Shown in pieces: positions 24,636-38,244 of a stretch of DNA of 64,000 bases (position 1 is its first letter; each line of letters begins with the position of its first letter). Source of the DNA: Ampelocalamus luodianensis (taxonomy: Eukaryota; Streptophyta; Magnoliopsida; Poales; Poaceae); contig CM070633.1 of assembly GCA_036346255.1 (NCBI GenBank), positions 24,366,001 to 24,430,000 of the forward strand, in the 5' to 3' direction. Made by a program: the position numbers and the translations under genes. A model generated the notes under the pieces. That model was not told the DNA's origin, did no database searches, and worked only from the letters and a program-made list of their open reading frames with translations.

Positions 24636-27600
24636 TGTGGGGATCCCCGGGTTAACTCCGTAAGACCGAGACTAAGCATGGTCTTAAGGACATAACTCTA
24701 GACCTCAAGTAAATGGATTCCAACTTAACTCAATCTAAGTAAGAGGCTTAACTGAAAACTAGAGCCCCGATGATCATGCGCGCTGCTCCTCTACGAGCAC
24801 TACATGATTGTTGGTTCCCCAACAAGCCAAGCACTACACTTAGTGAGTTAAATGGGAAGCCACGAACAGCGAGCATGACTTATATTGGCTCCCAAGATCA
24901 GCGACCAATATACTCATACTCTCATACAACGTTGATCACATCCATACAACAAACATACATCAATAGTTCAAAAGACAAACAACAATATAGTTTAAGTCTA
25001 CAACTATTACAAACAATCGATTGGCCAAATTCAAATAAGAGTATTAAGTAGTAGTGAAAATAGGTAAATAAACCAAAAGACTAGCAGTGGTATACCCATA
25101 ATCCATCGGCAACCGACTGGGAGTTAAAGGATAGCACTACTCATTAGTGTCGCCTAAATCGACACTAACAAGCTCATTGGGCTCGATAACTTCCTCACCT
25201 GTAAGCCAGTAGACAAACTGGTTGAGTACAAAAAGGCACTCGCAAGTCTTACACAAATAGAAATTAGTTATACATAAGGTCATTCAAAGGATGACTCATA
25301 TTGGCTTAGTTTTTGCAAAAGAGACGCAACAATTTACAACCTACACATACTAGTTTTCCAAGTGCCATTTTGAAATCAGATTTGAAGTAGAAGTAAAGCA
25401 TGTGAATAAGTAATGAATTGAATAACAAATAAGTCATACAAATAGCAAAGTGGCTTTCCACTTTGTTACAACAAGCATGAACATCCCATTCATGACGAAT
25501 ACCAAGTTATAACCACAATTTTAATTCCATGTCTAACAATAAGTAGCCACAAACTCAAGCGATCGTCCATAACCACGGACACGACTATTCGAATAGATTT
25601 ATACCCTACAGGGGTGTACTACTTTACCCACATGACTTGATTAGCCCGTAAGCCTCCAGATGCCTCCGAAAATAGCATACTTCCTATGGTATGTTGGCCG
25701 GGTAAATCAAGACTTGGTATTTTTTTGGCAAGAAGGTGGTATTGAGCCAGGTCCCCCTTGTGAGATGAAACTACTAACTTAGTACAAACGACTGATAGCG
25801 CTTGCTAAGCAAGCTCACAAGTTATGTTGGACATACCCATGGAATATAAATGGTAATTGGTGCTCCCATGCACACTATAGAACATTACACCGGCTCATAC
25901 GAACAAATGATCAACACAAATGTCCTCACGCCACCAGGGGCCCAACCCAATAGTAAATTCCCCCGACTTGACTAAACGACACCCATATATCGCGTATGAT
26001 AGCACGAGTTTTACTTGAATCGCAAGTACCCAAAGTACGGTCCTTAATTGTATAGACAAGTACATCACTTACCCAAATCTCGTGCACGAAGGCACCATCA
26101 CTAGCAACCTCTTGTCTAGACCCAAAACTCAGTTTAAACTTAAGAAACATATGCGAAGATCTGAATTGAAAATAAGAAAATAAAATTTGCGTATCCCACA
26201 ATTGTCGGGTTATTCCCGACAATCAACTACCGTATCTATACTTGTATGGCTAAGCAAACTCCTATAATATATTTCACACAATCCTAACTTAAGCATGTGG
26301 TGCTGGAATAATTCAAGGATAACCTCAATGAATAGGAGATAACTAAACTACACATCACAAAAATAGCGACATTATCAAAATAGCATGCAAGCAATTATCA
26401 TTGCACTAACTTAACAAAACTGGGATCAAATATGATGCAAAAGAATGTTCAAATGATGCTTGCCTTCCTGGTAGCTTAGTTGCTCTCCCTCAGTAGCATA
26501 TAGGTCAATATCGATTGGCTTGCAATCTATATAAATACAATACCGAATAAACATTGAGAAATACCTCAAAATTCAAAATGCTCAAAAATGCATGATTTTT
26601 ATACATTAGCTAAGTAATGATTTTATATGAATTTAGGTGAAAGAATTATTCCATTTGGATTTAGTATGTGAGAGTTATAGCAGTTTGAATTTCAGATTTC
26701 CAAAAAATCCAATTTAAGTCCAACCGGTTACTGTTCATTTAATTTAATTATTTGAGCAAAATTTGCAGAACAGTAGTGGTACAATTAGAGAATATTAATA
26801 CAAGTCTAAACAATTGAGTTTGCCTCAATTGGAGTTTTCATGATTTAGTTATGAATTTATAAAGTTATCATACTTTCTCTATTGTAAAAATAATAGTGTT
26901 AATGGATCAATTTCCAAAATTGTACTCTCTGCTATAGAGACATGTTTGAAACCAATTTTAATATAAATTTCATTAAAAATGAAAATTATCAGAAGTGGTT
27001 TCATCCATTTTGGAGTTGAGATGAATTTGTTATGCATTTTTGACGTTAAATGCAATTTTTAGTGTGCAAATTAATACGTTCTGGATTTTATAAGGGATTT
27101 ACCCATTTCTTACCGAGGGTTCGCTGACAAGTGGGTCCGCCTTGTCAGCGAAACGCTGTGAGGCGTGCACATGCGCGAACGTTCGGACCATGCTCGTGAG
27201 CCATTGTATTAAGATCCAACGATCCACGATCGTGGCGAGTTCGGGCGATCCAAACGTTCCCAAAAGATCTGGAGCGTTCATTTTGCATCGCACGGCCCAT
27301 ACTCGTGGCATGTTCGGATGGTCCGAATAGCCCAATGAATCTGGTTCGTTGATTTTGCATCCAAAGGTTCAAATTAATCCTAGTTGTGCTTGGGGTTGAC
27401 CGTGTGAAGACAAATGTGGTGCTTAAGTGGATGGGCCCACATGTAAGTGGGACATTAGCGTGGCTAAGGCAACCATTAAATGCAAATGATTACCACTTAA
27501 CTCTTAATCATTTTATTACAGTGCCTGTCCGTGTACGACAATGGGTGTTTGTCCCACGCGTTTCACCGGCAGCTCACCAGCGCTACGCGCCACGGCGTCG

Positions 27601-28902
27601 TGAGCTAAGGGCATGGATAGATGCGCAATAGTGCTGCACATCTAATGGGAGTGGTATTGACACCTAAGGTGGACCGTGCCGGCGACGAGCCAGAGTTGAG
27701 CGGAGCTAAAGCTACGAACATGCTGCATGCAACAATGCGAAGCTCCGCAGCGTCATTCAAGCGGGTGCCCAAGTCCTAGGGACTAAGACGAAACTACCTG
27801 AGCGAAGGTGAGCGCTTGGGGAGGCGTGGAGAAGCTGGTGCACTATGATGAAACCAAAGCTGCAAGCAAATGCATGAGCCGAGGTTAGCCAAAATGGAAA
27901 GGGCATTGATCACAGAGGCGAAAGGGACCAAGCGGAGGAAGCTTACCCGAGAGATGAACTCCCACAAGCTTCCCTCTCCTCAGACGAAAAGAGGAGAAGT
28001 GAGGGAAAACTAGGGTTTAGAGGGGGTATTATGCCCGGGAAAGACGGCAACGGAGGCGGCGTCAAGTGAGGCAGCTCCAGGATAGGTCAACGGTAGCGGG
28101 GGATTGACAGCGTGTCGAGCGCCGTTTCTGTGCGCGTCGGAGCGGCACGAGCGCGTAGCACTCATTCTCTGCGCACCGCAGCAGGAGGTAGGGGATGACC
28201 CTGATAGCGCGAACCCACGGCGTCAGCGTCTCCCCCATGCGCGCGCGAGTCAGAGAAAGATGGGAGGACGCGGACTGTCGGATCACGATTGAACGGTCGA
28301 CGATACGCTTGGGTTGTTGTGACTGTTATTAAGAGAAGGGAGGTCGTGGGTCGTTGGATTTCGATCGAACAGCTTGCGATCTCCTGGGTGGTCGCGGTGC
28401 ACTTAGGTGGTCCGACTGAGTTAGAGGCCGGGTCGGACTTGAACCCAAGGAACAGTGCCCGCTGGTTTGGTTTAGGGTTTGATTGATTTAAATTCAAGCC
28501 ATTCCACTTTGACCAGGCCACTAAAAATAGGAATAAAATTCCTAAAACTCTGAAATAAATCATAGCGATTCCTGGGAAGGTCTATTGTCCATAAAAATTA
28601 TTGAACACTGATGTTCATAATATAATGTGTATAATTTTAATTCAAACCTAATGTAGGTCTTTAAATGGTGTTTGAATTTTATTAGGGTTTAAACTAGTCC
28701 CAAAAATTTTGGGAAAATTATATTAATTCATGATAATTGTTCTAGCATTTGAATAAATTATTTTCAGAAGGTGAACAAGAGTTTTTGTTCTTCTTTTTCT
28801 TTTGGAGCTCATAATTGAGTTGTAGGTTTGCAAATGCTTGAAAACAATGATGCATGCTCATGAGATGCATAGTAATTCTCTTTATTAATTTGGGGATGTG
28901 AC
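24636..28902 (-). mobile_element. Solo LTR of the gypsy1 family, minus strand
   Basis: In plus orientation it starts TGTGGGGATCCCCGGG and ends GGGGATGTGACA. It is flanked by AGTAT at 24631-24635 and 28903-28907. Its terminal few hundred bases are the reverse complement of the end of the gypsy1 3' LTR, with the same order of motifs. It has roughly 181-bp units (GTTATA/GTTATG at 26673, 26848 and 27029). It also has a pair of 72-bp repeats at 27200-27360 (TTTTGCAT at 27281 and 27353). It forms a 4-kb inverted pair with 15771-20470. Confidence 0.93.
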
Positions 28903-28907
28903 AAGTA

Positions 28908-29358
28908 TGAACTAGAACACTTTTGAAAAATATATGCTTAGCCATGCTTTGACCCAAAAGTATTTGATTTAGGGAATTTCAGCCAAAAATTAAATGTGGT
29001 TTAAATTGTATCCATAGCATTGGTGTGCCATGGAAGTTTGTAAATGATTTTGAAAAATAAAATAAAATAAAAAACTGGTTTGGACTTGGGTGAAATGGAT
29101 AGATGGTGGGTGCAAGTTTATGCATGGGCTCCATTCAGTGAATATTTGAGGTCCAGGGATTGTTTTGGAAGTCGCCCAGTAAATTACGGACCGGTCTACG
29201 AGCTGCGGATTTCAAAGCCCTTCCGTACCACCACAAGTCTAGTATGGGATAGACCTGGCTAACTAATTTGCAATGTTTCAATGTGGTTGTGCCATCCGTT
29301 TGTGTGGGTGTCGTAAAGACTTATTGTTAATACTCACATGGCGCAAGAGGGGGTTATC
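28908..29358 (+). repeat. H1 host fragment 3
   Basis: It lies between the AGTAT and TTATC insertion sites. GGTTTGGACTTGGGTGAAATGG (first 20 bases near 29077) and the later GTACCACC and CTAGTATGGGATAG phrases have counterparts in the second halves of the gypsy1 and gypsy2 LTRs. No coding seen. Confidence 0.45.
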
Positions 29359-30770
29359 TGTAATACCCCAAAAGTATTAGAAAGAATTATCGGGAGAGAG
29401 TTATTTGAATTAAGAAAAGGACCAAATAGAAAATAATTATTTAAGCAGTTAAAGAGGGGGTTCTCAGCAAATTCAGGACAACCTGGCTTGGGCTTTGGCC
29501 CATGTGGGCAGGTGGTGGCCGACCCAAGGGGGGAGGCGCCACCCTCCCCCAAAACCCTAGCTGCACCCCTTCCCTCTCCCCCTTGGCCACCCCCATATTC
29601 TCTCCCCCTACGCCTCCCCATGTCCAGCAGCACCTCCTCCTCCATTGAAACCACCTGCTGCCGGTGAAGAAAGCCCCTTGTCGCTGCCGGCCACTTGGAG
29701 GAAGAAGGAAGGGCATCCCCGGACGCTTTTGTTTCGCCAAGAAGAGGAAGGAGAAGGAGGAAGGGGGAAAGTGATACATCATGACCTAGGGTTGGTGTTC
29801 ATTGCGTTCAATGGTGGTTCTTCAAGGGTAAGACCCGATCCCCTTACAATTAGTGGATTAATTGATTAGTAGCAATGTCGGTCTTTAGATCTGTTTACAG
29901 CGCATAGGGTTGGCTGACGTTTTTGAGAAGTTTAATGGCCGAATCTATCCAGGACGCCTCCTACACATTTGTAGGCAACGTCGATACATTTCTGTAGAGT
30001 AATAGATCACATCGTTTGGACGAGCGGTTCAAAAGTTATGAATTTCATAGCGCTGCTGTTCGGTAAATCTGCTAGAATCCTGACAGTTATTAGTAATCAG
30101 ACAAAAATGGATAGTTAAAGGAATATTTGGAAGGTCTCACTATAATAAAAGATGTAAATAACTGTCTTATCTTTCGGGGAAGCTAAAGAACGTGAAATTT
30201 GGATAAATATACTGAATGTTATGATAGTTTTAATATCACTGTCCAGAAACCCGACGTGAATTAGCTGTTCTGTTAATCAGCTTGGTGAGGGTAGTAAATG
30301 GCCGAATCTGGAAGGCTCACCAACTAGGTTTAGATGGAGGATTTGATAATATTTCTATAATGTCCAAGAACACCCCATTTGGATCTCTGTACTAAAATAG
30401 ATGAATTTTTTATTACGACCGTCTGTCGAGGGGACGGACTGCTGTTTAGGATTTTGGAGTTGGGGTTGCGCGATAGAGTATAGTTTTTTTGTAAGTTCTT
30501 CTAGCTTTGTTTTGGTCTAGTATTATTATCTTAGAGTGCTTGTTAACTTAATTCAGGTGGAGGATTGGTTCCGGGGGTAGCACCCTCTTCGCGTCCTTCG
30601 TTCTCGCACGGTTGAGGCAAGTACATTGATTAATAGATTAATTGTGAATGCTTTCTCATGATTGCGAGTATTTTATACATGATAGCAATGCATGGTTGTT
30701 GGAATGATATGTGTATTATTAATGGTGATTGCTCAAAGTATAATTATGTTCTATTCATGTATGATGTTAT

Positions 30771-33700
30771 TGTAACAGCCCTAGCTTAGGGTTTGTATTT
30801 CAAATGTAAAATTTTGAGGAGAAATAAAAACTTTTGTTGTCTCTTCAAGTCATTTGAAAGTTTCTACAATTTTCCCTAGCAATTTCCAATTTTTAGAATT
30901 TAATTCTTGTGATTGGAAATTGTTGTCAGCAAATTCATAGCTTTCAAACTTGTGATCATCCTCTGAAATTATTTTTCCTATCATCTTGATCATCCTATCT
31001 ACCTCCCTGAATTATTTCACAATTTTTAGATTTTATTTGCTATTTCAAATGGCCAAGTCAAGCTAGTTGAAAATCTGGTCAAACCCTAGGTCAGCATGCT
31101 TGTGAATTTTCTGCAGAACTTTTCAGTGCATAAAAAGTTCTGGAAAATTTATGCAAGGTTGATATCTGTCTCAAGTAGCTTCCATAAAAATTTCGAAATT
31201 TTTGGAGCCCTGGAGCTATCTCTAAAAATTTCCCAAAACCTCTTTGTCTTTTAAATCGGATTCTGAAAACACTGTTTGTCGGGCCCGAACCACACTTGGG
31301 CTCGAGTCCGACCGCACTAATGGACTCGGTCGAGTCAACTAATCGCACCGCCCGAGTCCAATCGATCGCGACCGTCCGATGCAAATCGAACGATCCACGT
31401 CGCGTGCGCAACCGACCTGTCCGAATGCATACACCAATCTCACCGCCCATTTAAGATCCAAGCGGTCGGTGCGCATCGATCGAATCAAACCACCGGTTCG
31501 CACCGCTCGTCCGTCGGCCGACGGTGGACCCTACCGCCGATTCGCCCTCGTCTTCTCCGCACCTCACCGGAGCTCGCGGCCGTTCGCGCATGGGTGCCAC
31601 GTACCTCGCCGCTGCCACCTATTTGCCCTCGTGTCCGTCCGTGGAGCATCGCCAGAGCTTTATAACCTCACCGCACTCATTCATTCATCGTTTCCTTCGC
31701 TCTCTCACTTTCTCGCCGCTTCTCTATTTCGCCGCGAAGAGGACGAAGGTAGCGCCGCTGTGTAAGCGCCGCCTTTGATTCTGCAACCACGCCACCGTGA
31801 TCCACGCTCGACGCCGCCTCCATTTTGCCCAACCCGGGTCCTTGGCGTCCAGTGGATCACCAGGGGCGGTATCGTCGTCTCCGCCTCCGGCGATCTCAGC
31901 CCCGCGAGCTCGTTTGCGATCTGGTGAGTTTCTAGCTCCGCCAACTAGTCCCTTAGGATCGCACTGATGCACTGAATCTAACGGTGGGCTTGTTTCTGCC
32001 TTTTGTGCATCGTTGCGGGCGTGCGACCAATTCTTCTTCAAGCTCGGTTTTCCGCCGCCGTGGAAATTCCGGCCACCTCAGGCCTTCTTCGTCGGCGTTA
32101 TCGTGTGCTTCTTGCTCCTGGTGTTGGGGCGAAGCTTGGGCGCACCTTCCGGAGTCTTCTAGAAGCTTGTCGCCTCCTCTCCGCGGAAGCCGCATCTTCT
32201 TCTCCGCCTCCGTTCGCCGCCAGCTCGCCGCCGGCATCCCCGTGACTCCGCGTCACTGCCATCGTGTTCGCAAGATCTTCGCGAACCTTTTGGTATCACT
32301 CACTCGCCCAGAAACTCTTTGGTTTGCTTAATCACCGTGGCGCCGCCGCCGCCGCGTCGCGTGCGTGCCGGTGAGCCACCGGCGAAGTTTAGTTATCGCT
32401 AAAACTGGTTCTGTTAGGTCGCTGACTTGTGGGCCCTCTCTGTTAAATCGCGTTTAGAAATCCTTTAATCCAGCCCGTTATTTGTTCTTTGAGTCACTGC
32501 CATGTGGGTCCATGCTGTCAGTTAGGGTTGTGTTGCTCTGGTTATGCGTTTTCTCTGTCGGGAAGCGTATTTCTCTGTGTGTATATGTTAGAAGTACACC
32601 TTGATAAGTCAAAGACGTATTCTTAGAATACGCCTTCGACGTCACCTTCGGCGGGCGGGCTGTTCTGGTTAGCATTTTCGCTAGGCCCGCCTGTCAGTGT
32701 CTGGGGTTAGTTGGCTGTGGGTAGAAAAAGGATTAAATGCTTTAGTAAATCGTAATGCTTTTTCATTGCTCTGTTAATTCAATTAAACCTAGAAAATGCA
32801 TAACTAATTCAATTTTTATCCAAATTGCATGAAACCAGTCTTTGTTAATTTTCATTTTAAATGTACTATTTACTAAAATTAGTTTCATCCATGTTTCTGT
32901 AGCAAAATCTGTTAACTAATAAAATGATGTCTTACGTATCTTCTAAATTAGAAAATTCATATCTTTTCAATAATTGTCCAAATCCAAAGAAACCAACTCT
33001 GTAAATTTTCATTTTAGTATGCTAATTATCAGGTTAGGTTTTAGATACTGTTTCTGTTCATGGAAATTTGTTAAGTAATTAACTAGTGACTTGTTGTGTT
33101 TTTAGCTTATGAAATTCATAGAAAATTCTTAATAACTTAAAATGAATTGTTCTCAGTTTCAAATTTTGTTATATCATGCTTAGGCTCTTTGTGAAAAGTT
33201 TAGTGTGTTTTGTTATTGTTGTATCTTTGAGTTTGGTCGGTGTTATTCGCTCTTATTATTTGCTTTGTTCAATCGTTAGGATTCGATATTTGCGGCAACC
33301 CTGAGAACGACCCTCCGCAACAAATTGAGCAACAGCATCCAGGCAAGCAGTTTGATCATATTAATTCCAGTATTTTAAAGTCTAATATTTTGTTTTAGCT
33401 GTATGTATGCATCGCTTAATTTGTGTTAAATTGATTAGTTAAGTCCGTAGCTGCATATCCTGTAGACAAAATATTGATCTCTACTACCTGAGCCTAGGTT
33501 ATTTGCTGTGATTAGAGGTCGCTGGATGATCTCTTGTCACTTAGTAGATCTGGGTCAAAATGCTTAGACATGCTTAGTATCGGTAGAAATGGGCGGTTAT
33601 CGACTTTAGTCGGTAACCTTGATCACACAAAATTTACTATAACTTTATGTTTTAGCATTTCTGCTATGTTTAATTGCAAAATTAAAAATGAAAACAAAAA

Positions 33701-34926
33701 TGATTTAGACTTGGGCACAATGGTAAGACTGGTGTGATATGTTGGGTGTGGTCGAAAGGTGCCCGAGTCGATTAAGGACCTGAGTTACTTGCGCCACCGT
33801 GATCGAGCATTTTGCGTGCTAACCACACTAGAGTATATGGGACCTCTCTTGACCTTGTACTTTGGCGTGTATTGGCTCCGGTCGCAGGAGGTCGCGGGAG
33901 GGATGGAGGTGGGAGCATGGTAGTTGTCCAGAAAAGCTTTATCCTCGAGTGGGTAGTTGCCTTTCGGCTTTACCATGTAAGCGTATGGATTTCTATCCAT
34001 ACGAGCGGCTCGTAGTTAATACACAATATTGGAAAAAGTCTCGTAGGACTTAGCCGTGCAAAGATACCTTGAAAGTGTGTTTTGGCTTAAAGCGATGCAA
34101 GTGTGGGTACATTGGTACACCTGCGCAGGTTAAAACTATTCGAATAGCCCGCCCTAGGTTATGGACACGCTCGGATCGCCCCAAGAACTAGACTACAACA
34201 TTTAAATTAAAACTTGATGGGTGGTACGAACTGGGATTCGTGCTATGTTGTGGTGACTATTGGGATAGTCACTTCTGGTGGTTACTTGTACCTATCTTTA
34301 TTTCGCAGATTATTTCAACAAAAAATGAATTGCAAACCCGCTTCAAACTGTATTATATTATTGCAAATGAAAATTGGCTTTATGCAAATGAAACATATGG
34401 CCTCAACTAAACAAGCTCGCATGTAGCATATGAACAGTCCGCTAGTTCACACGTCAGTCTTGCGGGTACAAAGACAATCTTTGTACTCAGGTGCTTTGCT
34501 TAATGTTTTTGTTGCAGAGGAAGAAGGTGAGCCCCAAGGGCCTCACTTCTGTGAGCTGTGTTGTCGTTTCGTGGACGACTAGACTTGGCGGTCCGGTCAG
34601 ATGCCTTGTGGGTTGGAGGCACGCTGATTGGCTTTGTTTATAGCCATCTTATGGCACTTTTTGCTTCATTTGTCGTTCTGCTTATTTTTGTATCTTGGCC
34701 TGTCGGCCCTTGTCTGTAATAACTCTACTATTTGTTTATCTTCCGTTTGGTAGTGTGGTGTTTGGACTCTATGTTTGGAATGGAGTTGACGTCTAATTTT
34801 GTAACGAGGTGTGTATACTGCTTTCTGGGAAGTATACATATCTCGAGGATCAGTTTATTTGATTTGTGATGCTAGGACCAGGTGGTTGGTTAAGCATTAC
34901 AAGCCAAATAAATTGGGGTCCTCACA
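30771..34926 (+). repeat. gypsy2 5' LTR
   Basis: It starts TGTAACAGCC and ends GGGTCCTCACA. A TTTATAAC box near 31659 is a plausible TATA element, with GC-rich leader sequence after it. Further on are units with about 160-bp spacing (anchors at 32799, 32959 and 33118). Strong hairpins include GTATGGAT/ATCCATAC at 33973-33992, GTGACTAT/ATAGTCAC at 34252-34271 and GTACAAAGA/TCTTTGTAC near 34466-34486. Open stretches within it are also present in the other LTR and are not genes. Confidence 0.95.
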
Positions 34927-34928
34927 AA

Positions 34929-34941
34929 GTTGGTATCGAGC
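34929..34941 (+). other. gypsy2 primer binding site
   Basis: GTTGGTATCGAGC starts two bases after the LTR. It is complementary to the 3' end of initiator tRNA-Met except that CAG reads CG, as in the minus-strand element at 10585-10597. Confidence 0.85.
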
Positions 34942-35362
34942 CATTCGACCGTAGCAACCAAGCATAGTCGTCTTTAGGATATTTTGAAAAAGCTTAATTT
35001 CAAAGTATAAGAAGGGTTTATGAAAACCTAGGCAGATTCTCAGATTTTACTCCTTACCTATCTTAGCCTTCTACTCTCATCTTACTCTAATTTGAGTTTA
35101 AAACTTGGTTTTCCTCTTTCCTTTCAAAAGATAGTTGCTACCGGTAGAATCAGTCTTTGGGAGAACCATAGAGAATTAGTCTAATTAACATTTGTGGGAG
35201 CATAAGGGTAGGATATGTATGAGTTGCTAAGTATCTGACTTTTGTCAATTGGTTTTGTAACTTAAAATTCTTGTATTTGTTTTGTGCTGTTAGTAAGTTA
35301 TTTGCAGTGGGTTATCGACTTCTTGTTTTCCGGCTATTGTTAACTTGTCTTAGTGAAACAGG

Positions 35363-36440
35363 ATGGCCGGGAGAACGCGTGGCAGTCAGCAGGCTGGTCA
35401 TGATGAGGAGCTTCCCCCTCCTCCGACCATGGCTGAGGTGCTCGCTCAGATCGAGCGAAACCGCATGGACCAGACGCGCATCTTGGAGGTTATTGCTAGG
35501 AATACCTCCACTCCTGCCGGTGGTGGCGCCACCGGACTCGCGGGGACTTGCGAGTTCCTCCGCACGCACCACCGACTTTCTCCCGCCGAGGACCTCTCGA
35601 TGCGGATGATTGGTGCGCATGGTTGAGCGAAAGCTCAACATAGCTCATTGCCGAGCACGGATAAGGCGCTCTTCGCGTCCCACCGCCTGAGGCGCGGCAC
35701 TCATGGTGGGAGAACTATCTCGCCATGCAGCCCGCGCGCCATGTGGTCGCATGGGAGGAGTTCAGTCGACTTTCGTCGGGCCCACATCCCCGATGGCACG
35801 ATGAAGTCAAGAAGAAAGAATTCCTCGCGCTCAAGCAAGGCGCAAATCGTGACGAGTATTTATACGAGTTTAATCATCCGCTCGTTATGCTCGGGAGGTG
35901 GCCTCGGATGAGGCTAAGCAGAGAAGTTTATGGATGGTTTGTCCGAGGAGCCGCAGGACGGGCTATCTATTGTGGACTTCTCGACTTTCGTGCCTTGGTA
36001 GATAAGGCCATTGTTGCCGAGCATATGGCAAAGCGCTGGCGAGTCCCATAGCGCAAATGGGAGACGATCGACCGCTCACACCACCTCACTCGTCCTCGGT
36101 GGGCGGCACCGATGGCCCGTTCTTTTGCTCCACCGCGCCGAGGCCATCCGCACCAGCTCTCGCCCACCGCAGCCGTGTTTCGACCACGTGCGCCGCAATC
36201 CAGACAGAGCGGCCTCGCAATCCGGCGGCCGAGGTTACTGTTTTTTTGCCACAACAAGGGCCATTATGCGAATGCTCGCCTCGAGTGTTGTAGCACCCCT
36301 CGTCCTAATGGAGGACGAGGCGGGAGTGGTCACCCACCGACCGTAAGATCGCCCGTAAGACCGAGTGCGAGCAGTGGTCGAGTCAACCATCTTTCGGTGA
36401 GGAGGCTCGGAGGCGCGGATGTCGTGATGGGTACACTTCT
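35363..36440 (+). pseudogene. gypsy2 gag, in several frames
   Basis: The likely start is the ATG at 35363 (MAGRTRGSQQAG), followed by ELPPPPTMAEVLAQIERNR and a Gly/Ala-rich stretch. Capsid sequence continues in another frame at 35725-36051 (VVAWEEFSRL, DEYLYEFNHPLVMLG, FRALVDKAIVAEH). A zinc-knuckle remnant FFCHNKGHYANARLEC lies near 36240-36290 in a third frame and lacks its first and third metal ligands as written. Gag would form the particle that packages element RNA. At least three frame changes separate the pieces. Confidence 0.85.
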
Positions 36441-37565
36441 TGTCAATTCTCGTCCTGCTGCGGATATTTGATTCTGGAGCATCGCATTCTTTTATTTCAA
36501 GATCATTTGCTGCTGCTAGTGGTCTTCACTGTGTTCCTTTGGGAGTTCCTTTGCTCATTCACTCTCCGGGTTCGGAAATGAGAGCTGATATGGAATGCCG
36601 TGGTGTTCCTATTGAAGTCAAAGGGGTAGGATTTTTGGCAAATCTTATTCTGCTCAGTTCAGCGAGTCTGGATGTGATTCTTGGCATGGATTGGTTCTCC
36701 CAACATTTGGGACAGATCGATTGTGCCAAGAAGATGGTTTTCCTCACCAACCTTTATGGCGAACAGGTCGATTTTTCCCCGCAGCTGCAAGGGTCGCACC
36801 TTTGTGCACTTGTAACCAAGCCAGCTTTGAAGATTCAGGAGGTTCCTACTATTTGTGATTTTGAGGATGTTTTTCCTGATGATTTGCCTGGGATGCCTCC
36901 GGTTCGAGACCTTGAGTTTGTCATTGAGTTGCTGCCCGGTACTGCCCCTATCTCGAAGACGCCGTATCGGATGCCTCCCAATGAACTATAATAATTGAAG
37001 AAGCAGCTTGGTGAGCTCCAAGCGAAAGGTTTCATCCGTCCCAGTTCATCTCCTTGGGGTTGTCCGGTGATCTTTGTGAAGAAGAAGGACAAGACTTTGC
37101 GCATGTGTGTTGATTACCGTCCTCTCAATGAGGTGACGGTGAAGAACAAATATCCTCTCGCCCGCATTGATGATCTGTTTGATCGTTGATGGAGCTGTGT
37201 GTTCTCAAAGATTGATTTGAGAATGGGGTATCATCAGTCGAGGATCGATCGAGGATGTTCTCAAGACGGCTTTCACTACTCGCTATGGTCGCATTTGAGT
37301 ACACCGTCATGTCTTTTGGCTTAACCAATGCTCCGGCTTTGTTCATGAACTTAATGAATTCAGTATTCATGGAGTTTTGGACCAATTTGTGGTGGTCTTC
37401 ATTGATGATATTCTTATTTATTCCAAGATCAAGCAGAGCATGCCGAGCATCCAAGATTGTTTTGGGAAAATTGCGGGAACACCGATTATATGCAAAGTTC
37501 GAAGAAATGCGAGTTCGTTGAAGGAAGTGGCATTCTTGGGCCATGTTCTTTCATTGGAGGCATAG
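36440..37565 (+). pseudogene. gypsy2 pol: protease and reverse transcriptase
   Basis: The protease active site FDSGASHSFISRSF starts near 36467, with VILGMDWFSQ near 36672. The open frame runs to 36991, where a TAA interrupts PYRMPPNEL. RT continues at 36995-37189 (GFIRPSSSPWGCPVIF, VDYRPLNEVTVKNKYPLARIDDL), breaks, then 37255-37565 gives YTVMSFGLTNAPALFMNLMN and FVVVFIDDILIYSK with the catalytic FIDD near 37398-37409. The break at 37185-37260 lies where the gypsy1 copy has the TGACCTG...CAACTTAGTGGAGC stretch, so missing CTG/CAG-type bases can account for it. Confidence 0.88.
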
Positions 37566-38180
37566 CCGTGGATCCCAAAGAAGGTCGGTGATGTTCTATC
37601 TTGGGGGCAGCCCAAGTCAATCACTGATGTGCGGAGTTTTCTCGGTTTAGCGGGCTATTACCGCCGCTTTATCGAGAACTTCTCCAAGATCGCCAAGCCG
37701 ATGACTGAATTGCTCAAGAAGGACAAAAAGTTTGTATGGTCCTCTACTTGTGATGAGAGCTTTCAGGAGCTCAAGCAACGATTGACTTCAGCCCCAGTCC
37801 TTACTCTTCCTGATATCCACAAGAGCTTCGATATTTATTGCGATGCCTCTCGTCAGGGACTTGGATGTGTTCTTATGCAGAAGGCAAGGCGATTGCCTAT
37901 GCATCCAGCGATTGAGACCTCACGAGCTCAATTATCCCACCCATGATTTAGAGTTGGTGTTGTGGTGCATGCACTCAAGATTTGGCGCATTATCGATCGC
38001 AGAATCGTGAGGTGTATTCCACCACAAGAGTTTGAAATACTTGTTCACTCGGCGGATCTGAACCTCGAGCAGAGGAGATGGCTAGAATTGATCAAAGATT
38101 ATGACATGGGTATTCAGTATCATCCTGGCAAAGCCAATGTGGTTGCTGATGCACTTAGCCGAAAAGTGTATTGCAATACT
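37566..38180 (+). pseudogene. gypsy2 pol: RT connection and RNase H
   Basis: The segment 37629-37946 shows VRSFLGLAGYYRRFIENFSK just upstream and into its start, then FDIYCDASRQGLGCVLMQ with a catalytic Asp. The second half runs at 37962-38180 in another frame (VHALKIWR, LEQRRWLELIKDYDMGIQY, ANVVADALSRK). Frame changes near 37890 and 37950 break the LELAAVVHALK helix that carries the catalytic Glu. Confidence 0.85.
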
Positions 38181-38244
38181 TTGATGATCCAAGAGCAAAG
38201 AACTCGCACTTCTTGCGAGTTTCAGCGTCTCAACTTGGGTTTGG

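Noticed and set aside
31091..32331. Several overlapping open stretches on both strands in GC-rich DNA
   Set aside because: They lie in the promoter/leader part of the gypsy2 5' LTR, recur with frameshifts in the 3' LTR, and are explained by high GC.
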